From positions 186,001 to 250,000 of the forward strand of contig NZ_SMLK01000005.1 in the NCBI RefSeq assembly GCF_004681975.1: a DNA stretch of 64,000 nucleotides. Direction: 5' to 3'. Shown one piece after another: positions 9,092 to 18,861 of the stretch (position 1 is its first letter; the number at the start of each line of letters is the position of its first letter). The translations under genes and the position numbers were made by a program. Source of the DNA: Ramlibacter humi (GTDB lineage: Bacteria > Pseudomonadota > Gammaproteobacteria > Burkholderiales > Burkholderiaceae_C). Under the pieces are notes generated by a model, which worked only from the letters and a program-made list of their open reading frames with translations, did no database searches and had not been told where the DNA came from.

Positions 9092-10186
9092 ATGGCTGCA
9101 GAAGACAGGGATCTCCACCGCGACCCCATCACCGACGAGCCGGGCGCCCATCCGGTGGGCACGGGCGTGGGCGCCACCGGCGGCGCGGTCGCGGGCGCGG
9201 CGGCCGGCACGATCGCGGGCCCCGTGGGCACCGTGGTCGGCGGCGTCATCGGCGCGGTGGTCGGCGGCCTGGCCGGCAAGGCCGCGGCCGAGGCGGTCAA
9301 TCCCACGGCCGAGGAAGCGCACTGGCGCGAGAACTACACGCGCGAGCCCTACTACGAGCAGGGCCGCAGTTTCGACGACTACGGCCCGGCCTACATGCAC
9401 GGCATGCGCGGCCGCCTGTCGAACGAGACCGACTGGGACGCGGCCGAACCGGGCCTGGGTTCCGACTGGTCGAACGCGCGCGCCGGCTCCGGCCTCAGCT
9501 GGGAACAGGCGCGACCCGCCTCGCGCGCGGCATGGGACCGCGTCGATCGCCAGCGCGGCGGCGCTTCGGGCCTGGGGCTGGCTGAAACCGGCGACCGGGC
9601 GAGCGACACCGCGGTGGTGCGCGCCGCCGACCTGGGCAGCGGCGGCACCGACTACTACAGCGGCCTGCGTGGCGCCGAGCGAGCCGGTGGCGCGATGGGC
9701 GCCGTGGGTGCCGCGCAGGGCGCGGGCAACGCGAGCGGCAGCACCAGGGACGTCATCGACGCGCTGCAGGACCTGGTCGAGTGTTGCAAGGACGGCGAGT
9801 ACGGCTTCCGCGAGTGCGCGGAGCAAGCCAGGCGCGCCGACCTGAAGTCGCTGTTCCTGCAGCGCGCCGACGACTGCGCCCGCGGTGCCGAGGAATTGAA
9901 CAACGAGATCCGTTCGCTGGGCGGCTCGCCCGAGGAAAGCGGCAGCGCCGCCGGCGCGCTGCACCGCGGCTGGGTGTCGGTGAAGTCCAAGCTCACCACC
10001 TACGACGACAAGGCGGTGCTGGAGGAATGCGAGCGCGGCGAAGACAACGCCGTGGCGCGCTACCGCAAGGCCCTCCAGAAGCCGCTGCCGGAGAACATCC
10101 GCGCCAAGGTGGAGCGCCAGTTCCAGGGCGTGCAGCGCAACCACGACCAGGTGAAGATGCTGCGCAACCAGTTTCGCACGCAATGA
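9092..10186 (+). CDS. Glycine-zipper / DUF2383 (ferritin-like four-helix) protein
   Basis: A 364-residue protein in three parts. Residues 24-68 are a Gly/Ala-rich glycine zipper with repeated GxxxG, as in membrane-inserting or aggregation-prone stress proteins. Residues 70-210 are polar and probably disordered. From about residue 216 to the end lies a DUF2383/PA2169-type helical bundle, starting STRDVIDALQDLVE and containing the paired Cys in VECCKDGEYGF. DUF2383 proteins are ferritin-like and often stress-induced; their role is unknown. A good ribosome site (AAGGAG) precedes the ATG. It lies just upstream of ligD. Confidence 0.8.
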   Translation: MAAEDRDLHRDPITDEPGAHPVGTGVGATGGAVAGAAAGTIAGPVGTVVGGVIGAVVGGLAGKAAAEAVNPTAEEAHWRENYTREPYYEQGRSFDDYGPAYMHGMRGRLSNETDWDAAEPGLGSDWSNARAGSGLSWEQARPASRAAWDRVDRQRGGASGLGLAETGDRASDTAVVRAADLGSGGTDYYSGLRGAERAGGAMGAVGAAQGAGNASGSTRDVIDALQDLVECCKDGEYGFRECAEQARRADLKSLFLQRADDCARGAEELNNEIRSLGGSPEESGSAAGALHRGWVSVKSKLTTYDDKAVLEECERGEDNAVARYRKALQKPLPENIRAKVERQFQGVQRNHDQVKMLRNQFRTQ

Positions 10187-10228
10187 TGCGAAGGCCGGGG
10201 CCTGCGGGTCCCGGCCAACCAGACCGGA

Positions 10229-12784
10229 ATGGCCAACGACCGCCCCGCCGCCCGCGATGCCCTGAAGACCTACCGCGCCAAGCGGCGGTTCGACGCCACG
10301 CCCGAGCCGGCCGAAGGCGGCGTCGCCAACGAGAACGAGCGCGCCTTCGTGATCCAGAAGCACTGGGCCACGCGGCTGCACTACGACTTCCGGCTGGAGC
10401 TGGAAGGCACGATGAAAAGCTGGGCCGTGCCCAAGGGCCCGAGCTACGACCCGCACGACAAGCGCATGGCGATGCCCACCGAGGACCATCCCATCTCGTA
10501 CAACAGGTTCGAAGGCACCATCCCGGCCGGCAACTACGGCGCGGGCAAGGTCATCATCTGGGACAAGGGCACCTGGGTCCCGCTGGAAGATCCGCACAAG
10601 GGCTGGCGCGACGGCAAGCTGAAGTTCGAGATGCGCGGCCACAAGATGCGGGGCCACTGGACCCTGGTGCGCATGAAGGGCCGCGGCAACGGCCGCGAGG
10701 ACCCGTGGCTGTTGATCAAGGAGCGCGACGCTTTCGCGCGGCCCGCCTCGGAGTTCAGCGTCGTGGATGAAATGCCGGACAGCGTGCAGCGCCTCGCGGA
10801 CAAGCCGAAGTCCGTCACACCACCTTCGGCCGCCGAAGCCGCACCCACCGACGGGCCGCCCGCGGGCGCCGTCAAGGCGAAGCTGCCGGAGAAGCTCTCG
10901 CCGCAATTGGCGGTGCTGGTGGACGCGCCGCCCGCCCAGCCCGAAGACTGGGTGTTCGAGATCAAGTTCGACGGCTACCGCATGCTGGCGCGCGTCGAAA
11001 ACCATGAGCCGCGCCTCGTCACCCGCAACGGCAACGACTGGTCCTCGCGCCTGCCGGGCCTGATGGAGGCGTTGCGCTCGATGGAGCTGCCGGACGGCTG
11101 GTACGACGGCGAGATCATCCTGCCGGGCGCCGACACGCCGGCGGATTTCCAGGCGCTGCAGGGCGCCTTCGAATCCTCGCAGACGGACCGCATCGTCTAC
11201 TACCTGTTCGACCTGCCCTATTGCGCCGGCCACGACCTGCGCGCCGTGCCGCTGGCGCAGCGGCGCGAAGTGCTGCGGCGCATCTTGCAGCGGCAATCGC
11301 ACGAGAACGTGCGCTACAGCGAAGTGTTCGACGTGCCGCTGGACCGCATGCTCGCCTCCGCTTGCCAGCTGGGGCTGGAAGGCGTGATCGCCAAGCGTCG
11401 CGACTCGGCCTACGTGTGCCGCCGCTCCAGCGACTGGCTCAAGCTGAAGTGCGCGCACCGGCAGGAGTTCGTCATCGGCGGCTGGACCGACCCGAAGGGC
11501 TCGCGCACCGGCATCGGCTCGCTGCTGCTGGGCGTGCACGAAGACGACGGCACGCTGCGCTACGCGGGCAACGTCGGCACCGGGTTCAACGAGCGCACGC
11601 TGCGGGACGTCCGCAAGCGCCTGGACGAGTTTGCGGCGGCGAAGAGCCCGTTCGACGCGGGCAGCGGCATCCCGCGCGCCGCGCACTGGGTCAAGCCCGA
11701 ACTCGTGTGCGAGGTCTCGTACGGTGCGATGACGCGCGACGGCAAGGTGCGCCACTCGGTGTTCCACGGCCTGCGATCGGACAAGCCTGCCGGCGAGATT
11801 TCCATGGAGCAGGTTCAGCACGAGCCGCCACCGGACACGCTCGCGGCACCCGCGAAGAAGACCCGCAAGGCCGCCGCGGCGCCGGCCGCCTCGGCCACGC
11901 TGCCCGCTTCATTGCGCGTGAGCAATCCCGATCGCGTGATCGACGCGGAAAGCGGCCTGACCAAGATCGCCCTGGTGCGCTACTACGCGCTGGTGGCGCC
12001 GCTGATGATGGGGCACCTGCTCAACCGCCCCATCGCGATGGTGCGCGCGCCGGATGGCGTGGATGGCCAGCTGTTCTTCCAGAAGCACCTGGAGCGCTAC
12101 AAGATGGCGGGCGTCGCGCAACTGGACCCGGCGATCTTCCCGGGCCATCCGCCGATGCTGGAGATCCTGGGGCCGGAAGGCCTGCTGTCCGCGGCGCAGA
12201 TGAACGTCATCGAGTTCCACACCTGGAACGCGAAGGCGAAGAAGGCCGGCCAGCCCGATCGCATGACCTTCGACCTGGACCCGGGGGACGGCGTCACCTG
12301 GCCGCAGGTGCAGGAAGCGGCGCAGCTGGTGCGCACCTTCCTCGAGGAACTGCAGCTGCCCGCTTTCCTGAAAACCAGCGGCGGCAAGGGCCTGCACGTG
12401 GTGGTGCCGCTGAAGCCGCAGCACGGCTGGGACCCGGTGAAGGACTTCTCGCAGGCCATCGTCAGCCACCTGGCCCGCACCATCCCGCAGCGCTTCGTCG
12501 CCAAGAGCGGGCCGAAGAACCGCGTCGGCCGCATCTTCATCGACTACCTGCGCAACGGCTTCGGCGCCACCACCGCAGCCGCGTGGTCGGCGCGCGCGCG
12601 GCCGGGCCTGGGCATCTCGGTGCCGGTGCGCTGGGACGAGCTCCAGGGCCTGAAGAGCGGCGCGCACTGGACCGTGGCGACGGTGCACCAGCGCCTGGAC
12701 GAAGGCAACGAGCCTTGGGCGGACTACGGCCGCAGCGCCGCCGCGCTCGGGGCCGCGATGAAGAAGCTGGGCTTCCAACCCTGA
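10229..12784 (+). CDS. ligD: DNA ligase D (PE-LIG-POL)
   Basis: This 851-residue multidomain enzyme of bacterial non-homologous end joining reads, in order: a 3'-phosphoesterase domain (about 35-190, KHWATRLHYDF with His45), an ATP-dependent ligase domain (about 215-520, nucleophile Lys246 in KFDG), an Ala/Pro/Lys linker near 535-560, and an AEP-type polymerase domain (about 565-850, catalytic D-L-D at 682-684). The order matches Pseudomonas LigD. All key residues are present, so it should be active. Its usual partner Ku is not in this window. A phosphatase gene follows 3 nt after the stop. Confidence 0.96.
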   Translation: MANDRPAARDALKTYRAKRRFDATPEPAEGGVANENERAFVIQKHWATRLHYDFRLELEGTMKSWAVPKGPSYDPHDKRMAMPTEDHPISYNRFEGTIPAGNYGAGKVIIWDKGTWVPLEDPHKGWRDGKLKFEMRGHKMRGHWTLVRMKGRGNGREDPWLLIKERDAFARPASEFSVVDEMPDSVQRLADKPKSVTPPSAAEAAPTDGPPAGAVKAKLPEKLSPQLAVLVDAPPAQPEDWVFEIKFDGYRMLARVENHEPRLVTRNGNDWSSRLPGLMEALRSMELPDGWYDGEIILPGADTPADFQALQGAFESSQTDRIVYYLFDLPYCAGHDLRAVPLAQRREVLRRILQRQSHENVRYSEVFDVPLDRMLASACQLGLEGVIAKRRDSAYVCRRSSDWLKLKCAHRQEFVIGGWTDPKGSRTGIGSLLLGVHEDDGTLRYAGNVGTGFNERTLRDVRKRLDEFAAAKSPFDAGSGIPRAAHWVKPELVCEVSYGAMTRDGKVRHSVFHGLRSDKPAGEISMEQVQHEPPPDTLAAPAKKTRKAAAAPAASATLPASLRVSNPDRVIDAESGLTKIALVRYYALVAPLMMGHLLNRPIAMVRAPDGVDGQLFFQKHLERYKMAGVAQLDPAIFPGHPPMLEILGPEGLLSAAQMNVIEFHTWNAKAKKAGQPDRMTFDLDPGDGVTWPQVQEAAQLVRTFLEELQLPAFLKTSGGKGLHVVVPLKPQHGWDPVKDFSQAIVSHLARTIPQRFVAKSGPKNRVGRIFIDYLRNGFGATTAAAWSARARPGLGISVPVRWDELQGLKSGAHWTVATVHQRLDEGNEPWADYGRSAAALGAAMKKLGFQP

Positions 12785-12787
12785 GGC

Positions 12788-13543
12788 ATGGGTACCTGGC
12801 CGAAAACCCTGTGGATCGTGCGGCACGGCCAGAGCGCCGGCAACGTCGCGCGCGATGCGGCCGAAGCCGCCGGCCTGGCGATGCTGGACATCGCCGAGCG
12901 CGACATGGACGTGCCGCTGTCGCCCCTGGGCCGCGAGCAGGCCAGTGCGCTGGGACAGTGGTTCGGCGAATTGCCGCGCGCGCGGCGGCCCGACGTGGTG
13001 CTGACGTCGCCTTACGTGCGCGCGCGCCAGACCACGCAGCTGCTGATGGACACGGCGGGCCTGGACCGGACCAGGGTGCGCATGCGCGTCGACGAGCGCC
13101 TGCGCGAAAAGGAATTCGGCATCCTCGACCGCCTGACGGTGCTGGGCATCCACCAGCAGTTCCCCGAACTCGCGGCGCAGCGCAAGCACGTGGGCAAGTT
13201 CTACTTCCGCCCCCCCGGCGGCGAAAGCTGGTGCGACGTGATCCTGCGGCTGCGCAGCGTGCTGGAGATGATCACGCGCGAGCACCATGGCCAGCGCGTG
13301 CTCATCGTCGCGCACCAGGTCATCGTCAACTGCATGCGCTACCTGGTCGAATGCCTGGAAGAGCACGAAATCCTGTCGCTGGACCGGCAGGCCGACGTGC
13401 CCAACTGCGGCGTCACCTCGTACGAGCACGACCCGCTGGACGACCGGCTGGTGCCCGACCTGGTGAACTTCACCGCGCCCTTGCGCGAACACGGCGCACC
13501 GGTCACCACCGAGCCGGACGCATTGGCGGCCCCGAAGTCCTGA
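12788..13543 (+). CDS. Histidine phosphatase family protein
   Basis: A 251-residue branch-1 histidine phosphatase (phosphoglycerate mutase-like fold). The phosphohistidine motif RHGQ is at residues 12-15 with His13 as nucleophile. The partner region SPYVRARQTTQ and the second catalytic His (VAHQVIVN) are present. The substrate is unknown; family members act on sugar phosphates, cobalamin precursors or phosphoproteins. It starts 3 nt after ligD and is followed 1 nt later by the NAD(P)HX dehydratase frame, so the three form an operon. Confidence 0.85.
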   Translation: MGTWPKTLWIVRHGQSAGNVARDAAEAAGLAMLDIAERDMDVPLSPLGREQASALGQWFGELPRARRPDVVLTSPYVRARQTTQLLMDTAGLDRTRVRMRVDERLREKEFGILDRLTVLGIHQQFPELAAQRKHVGKFYFRPPGGESWCDVILRLRSVLEMITREHHGQRVLIVAHQVIVNCMRYLVECLEEHEILSLDRQADVPNCGVTSYEHDPLDDRLVPDLVNFTAPLREHGAPVTTEPDALAAPKS

Positions 13544-13544
13544 C

Positions 13545-14430
13545 ATGGGTGCCCCCTTGCGACCTCGCCGCATCGACGCGGCCGCGCTTCGCGGGTGGCC
13601 GCTGCCATCGCTGTCGCAGGACGCCGACAAGGAAGCGCGCGGCCGCATCGTCGTCATCGCCGGCAGCCGCGAGACCCCCGGCGCGGCCGTGCTCGCAGCC
13701 ACCGCGGCACTGCGGGTCGGCGCGGGCAAACTGGTGATCGCCACGGCAGCATCGGTCGCGGACCCCATGGCATTCGCGATGCCGGAAGCGCGCGTCATCG
13801 CGCTGCCGGAAACCGATGCCGGCGGCCTGCGGGCGGATGGCGTTTCCCGGCTGGAGAAATCGCTGGCGGCGGCGCATGCCGTCGTGCTCGGCCCGGGACT
13901 CATGGACCGCGACGCCACGTGCCGTTTCATCGAACGCCTGTTGCCGCTGCTGAAGGACCGCCGCGTGGTGCTGGATGCGCTGGCGATGGACAGCGTGCAG
14001 GCCATCGGCCGCTTCCCGCAACCGGGTGCTGCTCACGCCGCACGCCGGCGAAATGGCTCACCTCACGGGCGCGGACAAGGACGAAGTGCTCGCCGCCCCG
14101 ATGGCCGCGGCGCTGGAAGCCGCGCGGCGCTGGAACGCGGTGGTCGCGTTGAAGGGACCTTCCACCGCCATCGCCACGCCGCAAGGCGAATGCTGGGTGC
14201 ACGACGGCGGCGACTGCGGCCTGGCGACTTCGGGATCGGGCGACACGCTGGCGGGCGCCATCGGCGGCTTGTGCGCACGCGGCGCCACGCTGCCCCAGGC
14301 CTGCGCGTGGGGCGTGTGGCTGCATGCGCAAGCGGGTGAGCGCCTCGCACGGACGATGGGGCCCGTGGGCTATCTCGCGCGCGAGATCCCGGCCGGGATG
14401 CTCGCGGCGCTGCGCGAAGTGGAGGGCTGA
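13545..14430 (+). pseudogene. nnrD: ADP-dependent NAD(P)H-hydrate dehydratase, frameshifted
   Basis: The N-terminal half (from 13545, containing GRIVVIAGSRETPGAAVLA) is in one frame. The C-terminal half (VLLTPHAGEMAHLTG ... TSGSGDTLAGAIGG, ending 14430) is in the next frame. The switch falls at the GGG run 14024-14026: dropping one G gives a continuous protein of about 294 residues reading RFPQPVLLTPHAGE, as in the family. The enzyme repairs hydrated NAD(P)H, and its ATP/ADP-site and catalytic GSGD loop lie after the break. This is either a genuine inactivating insertion or a one-base assembly error. Codon use is normal on both sides, so any decay is very recent. Confidence 0.85.
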
Positions 14431-14440
14431 CCCCGCGCAG

Positions 14441-17400
14441 CTAGCCGAGCGAAACGTCCCGGGGCGGCGCCGGCGCGTCTTCCTTGCCGCCTTCCCATCG
14501 GCGGCGCAGGCGCTCCAGGTACAGGTAGACGACGGGCGTGGTGAACAGCGTGAGCAGCTGCGACAGCGCCAGCCCGCCCACCATGGCGAACCCCAGCGGC
14601 CGGCGCAGTTCCGAACCGGTTCCGCCGCCCACCATCAGGGGCACGCCCGCGAGCAGCGCGCACATCGTGGTCATCATGATCGGCCGGAAGCGCCGCAGGC
14701 AGGCCTGCACGATGGCGGCGTCCGGCCCCAGCCCCTGCTCGCGTTCGGCCGTGAGCGCGAAGTCGACCATCATGATCCCGTTCTTCTTCACGATGCCGAT
14801 CAGCAGGATGATCGCGATGAGCGCGATCACGTCCAGGTTGTAGCCGAAGAGCAGCAGCATCAGCAGCGCGCCCAGGCCCGCCGACGGCAGCGTGGAAAGG
14901 ATCGTGAGCGGGTGGATGTAGCTCTCGTACAGCAGCCCCAGCACGATGTAGACGGCCAGCAGCGCGGCCGCGATCAGCAGCGGCTGCGATGCCAGCGATT
15001 GCTGGAAAGCCTGGGCCGTCCCCTGGAAGCTGCCCGACAGGGCGGCGGGGGCGTTCATCCCGGACATCACGCCATTGACGGCGCTCACCGCGTCGCCCAG
15101 CGCCGAGCCCTGCGCCAGGTTGAACGAGATCGTGACCGCGGGAAACTGCCCCTGGTGGCTGACCGACAGGTAGTTCGTGCGCGTGTTGTCGAAGCTGGCG
15201 AAAGTGGAGAGCGGCACCGGCTGGTTGGCGACGGGCGAGTTGACATACAGGTCCTGCAGCAGGTTGGGGTCCTGCGCCAGCGCGGGCGTAGCCTCCATCA
15301 CGACGTGATACGCGTTCAGCTGGGTGAAGTACTGCGCCACCTGCCGCTGGCCGATGGCGTCGTACAGCGTCGCGTCGATCATCGCCGGCGTGATGCCGTA
15401 GCTGCCGGCGCGATCGCGGTCGATCAGCAGGTGCAGCGCCGGCGCGCCGAGCTGCTGGTCCGAAGCGACGTCGGCCAGCTGCGGCAGCGAGCGCAGGCGC
15501 TCCAGGATGCGCGGCGCCCACGCGCCGAGTTCGTCGATGTTGGAATCGGTCAGCGTGTACTGGTACTGCGTGCGCGCGAGACGCCCGCCGACGCTGACGT
15601 CCTGCGCGGCCTGCATGAACAGCGTCACGCCCTGCAGCCCCGCCAGCTTGCGCCGCAGCCGGGCCAGCACCTCGTCGGCGCTGGCCCGGCGGCCATCGCT
15701 GCGCTGCTTCAGCGAGATGTTGAAGTTCGCGCTGTTGTACGCGTTGTTGCCGATGTTGAACGCGACGCCGTACACGTCCGGGTCGGCGCGCACGATGTCT
15801 GCCACGGCGAGCGAACGCCGGCTCATCGCCTCGAACGAGCTGTCCTGCGAACTCTCGGCCTGGCCCTGGATGAAGCCTGTGTCCTGCTGCGGGAAGAAGC
15901 CCTTGGGGGAGTAGACGTACAGCGCCACCGTCGCAGCCACCGTCACCAGGAACACGAGCAAGGTGAGCGGCTGGTGGCGCAGCACGGCGTGCAGCGCGCG
16001 GTCGTAGCCGTGCTGCATCGCATCGAATGCCCGCCCGGACCACCGCAGCAGCCGGTTGGGCGGCTTGTCTTTCGGACGTGGGTGCAGGAACCGGGCGCAC
16101 AGCATGGGGATGAGCGTCAGCGCGACCAGCACGGAGATCGCGATGGTGAACGTGACGGTCAGCGCGAACTCGCGGAAGAACCTGCCGATGACGCCGCCCA
16201 TCAGCAGCAGCGGGATGAACACGGCGACCAGCGACACCGAGATGGAGATCACGGTGAACGCGATCTCGCGCGATCCCTGCAGCGCCGCCTGCTCCGCGGG
16301 CATGCCCTCTTCCACGTGACGGAAGATGTTCTCCAGCACGACCACGGCGTCGTCGACGACGAAGCCCACCGAGATCGTCAGCGCCATGAGCGACAGGTTG
16401 TCCAGGCTGAAGCCCGGCGGATGCATCAGCGCGGCGGCGCCGAGGATGGCCAGCGGGATGGTCGCCGCGGGGATCAGCGTGGCCGCCACGTTGCGCAGGA
16501 AAAGGAAGATCACCATGACCACGAGCGCGATCGACAGCACCAGCGTGAACTCGACGTCTTCCACCGAAGCCCGGATGGTCTGCGTGCGGTCCGCGAGCAC
16601 GCCGACCTGCACCGCTGGCGGGATGGCGGCCTCGATCTTCGGCAGCGCATGGGTGACGTTGTCTACCGTCTCGACCACGTTCGAGCCCGGCTGCTTGAAG
16701 ACCGCGACCACCACGGACTTGCCGTTGGCCAGCCCCTGCACGCCCGGCCCGGCGAACGTCCAGGCCGCCAGCCGCGAGTTCTCCGGCCCGTCGACGGCAA
16801 CGCCGATGTCGCGCACCCGGATCGGCGCGCCGTTGCGGTAGCCGAGCAGCACGTCGTTCCACGCCGCGGCGGAGAAGATCTGGTCGTTGTCGTACACCGT
16901 CACGCTCTGCGCCCGGCCGTCGAGCGAGCCCTTGGGCGAATTGACGGTGGCCGATGCCAGCTGCGTGCGCACCTGCTCCAGGTCCAGGCCCAGCGCCGCC
17001 GCCTTGGCCGGATCGACCTGCACCCGCACAGCGGGCTTCTGCTGCCCGAACACGGTGACGAGGCCGACGCCCGGCAGCTGCGAGATCTGCTGCGCGACGA
17101 TGCTGTCGGCAAGGTCGGAGACGGTCGTCACCGGCAAGGTCTGCGAGCTCATGCCCAGCAGCAGGATCGCGCGGTCGGCCGGGTTGACCTTGCGGTAGGT
17201 CGGCGGCGAAGGCAGGTTGTCGGGCAGCTGGCCGCCGGCGGCGTTGATCGCGGCGGCGACGTCGATGGACGCGGAGTCGATGCTGCGCTTGAGGTCGAAC
17301 TGCAGCGTGATGTTGGTCGAACCCAGCACGCTACTGGACGTCATCTGCGTCAGCCCGGAGATCTGGGAGAAGTAGCGCTCCAGCGGCGTGGCCACGTTGG

Positions 17401-17581
17401 ACGCCATCGTCTCGGGACTGGCGCCCGGCAGCGACGCGGACACCTGGATGGTCGGGAACTCCACCTCCGGCAACGCGGCGACGGGCAGCGCCCGCCACGC
17501 CGCCGCCCCGAACAGGAACAGGCCCAGCGCCAGCAGCGAAGTGCCGATCGGATGGCGGATGAAAAAGGCCGAAACCTGCAT
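14441..17581 (-). CDS. RND efflux transporter, MdtB/MdtC (MuxB)-like inner-membrane pump
   Basis: A 1046-residue resistance-nodulation-division pump. The first helix follows MQVSAFFIRHPIG and the family signature FVVDDAVVVLEN lies in helix 4 near residue 405. Two large periplasmic loops and about twelve helices fit the family, and the length is typical. Drug-type RND pumps exchange protons for amphipathic substrates. It is probably translated from the same mRNA as the adaptor encoded 7 nt upstream. MdtB and MdtC normally act as a pair; only one pump subunit is encoded here and no outer-membrane channel gene is adjacent, so it may borrow partners. Confidence 0.93.
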   Translation of the reverse strand: MQVSAFFIRHPIGTSLLALGLFLFGAAAWRALPVAALPEVEFPTIQVSASLPGASPETMASNVATPLERYFSQISGLTQMTSSSVLGSTNITLQFDLKRSIDSASIDVAAAINAAGGQLPDNLPSPPTYRKVNPADRAILLLGMSSQTLPVTTVSDLADSIVAQQISQLPGVGLVTVFGQQKPAVRVQVDPAKAAALGLDLEQVRTQLASATVNSPKGSLDGRAQSVTVYDNDQIFSAAAWNDVLLGYRNGAPIRVRDIGVAVDGPENSRLAAWTFAGPGVQGLANGKSVVVAVFKQPGSNVVETVDNVTHALPKIEAAIPPAVQVGVLADRTQTIRASVEDVEFTLVLSIALVVMVIFLFLRNVAATLIPAATIPLAILGAAALMHPPGFSLDNLSLMALTISVGFVVDDAVVVLENIFRHVEEGMPAEQAALQGSREIAFTVISISVSLVAVFIPLLLMGGVIGRFFREFALTVTFTIAISVLVALTLIPMLCARFLHPRPKDKPPNRLLRWSGRAFDAMQHGYDRALHAVLRHQPLTLLVFLVTVAATVALYVYSPKGFFPQQDTGFIQGQAESSQDSSFEAMSRRSLAVADIVRADPDVYGVAFNIGNNAYNSANFNISLKQRSDGRRASADEVLARLRRKLAGLQGVTLFMQAAQDVSVGGRLARTQYQYTLTDSNIDELGAWAPRILERLRSLPQLADVASDQQLGAPALHLLIDRDRAGSYGITPAMIDATLYDAIGQRQVAQYFTQLNAYHVVMEATPALAQDPNLLQDLYVNSPVANQPVPLSTFASFDNTRTNYLSVSHQGQFPAVTISFNLAQGSALGDAVSAVNGVMSGMNAPAALSGSFQGTAQAFQQSLASQPLLIAAALLAVYIVLGLLYESYIHPLTILSTLPSAGLGALLMLLLFGYNLDVIALIAIILLIGIVKKNGIMMVDFALTAEREQGLGPDAAIVQACLRRFRPIMMTTMCALLAGVPLMVGGGTGSELRRPLGFAMVGGLALSQLLTLFTTPVVYLYLERLRRRWEGGKEDAPAPPRDVSLG

Positions 17582-17588
17582 GGGGCGC

Positions 17589-18725
17589 TCACCCGGCCGT
17601 CTCGGCCACCTTCACGCCGGGCCGCAGCTTGTACTGTCCGTCGACCACCACGTGCTCGCCGCCGGCCAGTCCGCTGGTGACCAGCGAGCGGCCGCCCTCG
17701 CTCTGCTGGACGACCACCGCCTTCGCCGCGGCGGTGCCGTCGGGCTGCACCACGTAGGTGAAAAGGCCGTCGGGACCGCGCTGCACGGCGGCATCCGGGA
17801 TGGTGAGCCCGTCGCTGATCTCGGAGAGCACCACGCGCACGTTGACGTACTGGCCCGGCCAGAGCTGGTTCTGCGCGTTGGGAAAGACGGCGCGCATCTG
17901 GAACGTGCCCGTGGCCGGGTCGATCTGATTGTTCACCAGGGTCAGCCGGCCGGTGGCCAGCAAGGCGGCGTCGGTCCGGCCCAGCGCCTGCACCTCCAGC
18001 GGCCGGCCCGGCGCGGCGGCCTGCGCGCGCAGCACGGGTTGCAGCCGGTTCTCCGGCAAGGTGAACAGCACGCTGATCGGGTCGATCTGGTTGATCTGCA
18101 CGATGCCCGACGTGTCGGCGGCGTGGACGATGTTGCCCGGGTCGACCATGCGCTTGCCGGTGCGCCCGCTCACCGGCGCGCGGATCGTGGCGTAGTCCAG
18201 CTGGACGCGCGCGTTGTCGATCTGCGCCTGGTCCAGCTTCACCGTCGCCCGCAACTGGCCCACCAGCGCCCGCTGCGTGTCCAGTTGCTGGCGTGCGATC
18301 GAGTCCTGCCGCATGAGCGTGGTGTAGCGGTCCAGGTCGAGCAGCGCGTTGGCCAGCTGCGCTTCGTCGCGGCCCTTCTGCGCCACGAACTGCGCGAGCT
18401 GCGCTTCCAGCGCGAGGGGATCGATGCGCGCGAGCACGTCGCCCTGCCGGACGTCCTGGCCTTCGCGGAACAGCACGCGGTCCAGTTGCCCATCGATGCG
18501 CGCGCGCACCAGCACCGAGTTGAGCGGCGTGACCGTGCCAATGCCGGTGGCCACGACGGCCACCTGCCTGCGCGTGGCCACGGCCGTGGTGACCGGCACG
18601 GCGGCCGGCGGCGGCCGGGCCTGGGTCTTCCTGTCGTCGCCGACGGAACGCGTGGCGGCGATGACGGCCACAAGCAGGACCACCAAGCCGGCGGACATGA
18701 GGAAATGCCGAGCACGCCCACCCAT
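17589..18725 (-). CDS. RND periplasmic adaptor (membrane fusion protein)
   Basis: A 378-residue membrane fusion protein of the MdtA/AcrA type. It has an N-terminal membrane anchor (residues 7-26), a lipoyl/barrel-sandwich half (TGIGTVTPLNSVLVRARIDG), a coiled-coil hairpin around residues 115-165, and the second lipoyl half with APVSGRTG. Beta-barrel and membrane-proximal domains follow. It links the inner-membrane pump to an outer-membrane channel. The ATG at 18725 is preceded by AAGGAG at correct spacing, which favours it over an in-frame ATG 32 codons upstream. Confidence 0.93.
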   Translation of the reverse strand: MGGRARHFLMSAGLVVLLVAVIAATRSVGDDRKTQARPPPAAVPVTTAVATRRQVAVVATGIGTVTPLNSVLVRARIDGQLDRVLFREGQDVRQGDVLARIDPLALEAQLAQFVAQKGRDEAQLANALLDLDRYTTLMRQDSIARQQLDTQRALVGQLRATVKLDQAQIDNARVQLDYATIRAPVSGRTGKRMVDPGNIVHAADTSGIVQINQIDPISVLFTLPENRLQPVLRAQAAAPGRPLEVQALGRTDAALLATGRLTLVNNQIDPATGTFQMRAVFPNAQNQLWPGQYVNVRVVLSEISDGLTIPDAAVQRGPDGLFTYVVQPDGTAAAKAVVVQQSEGGRSLVTSGLAGGEHVVVDGQYKLRPGVKVAETAG

Positions 18726-18861
18726 GCGTCTCTCCTTGAGGCCGTGGTGGGCGTTCGACCCGGCCTTTCCGGGCGGGTTCCTTCGAGGCTGCCCGGCCGT
18801 GACTGCGGCCCAGGGCTGCAAGTGGGTGCGACCTAGTCAGCGCATCCTGCCGGCAGCGGTC

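Noticed and set aside
9068-11821. 917-codon minus-strand frame opposite the DUF2383 gene and ligD
   Set aside because: No recognisable domain, and the + strand has complete, well-conserved genes; a GC-driven shadow frame.
14324-17680. 1118-codon + strand frame opposite the RND pump gene
   Set aside because: No domain, and the translation is dominated by Arg, Gln and His; the RND pump is unmistakable on the other strand.
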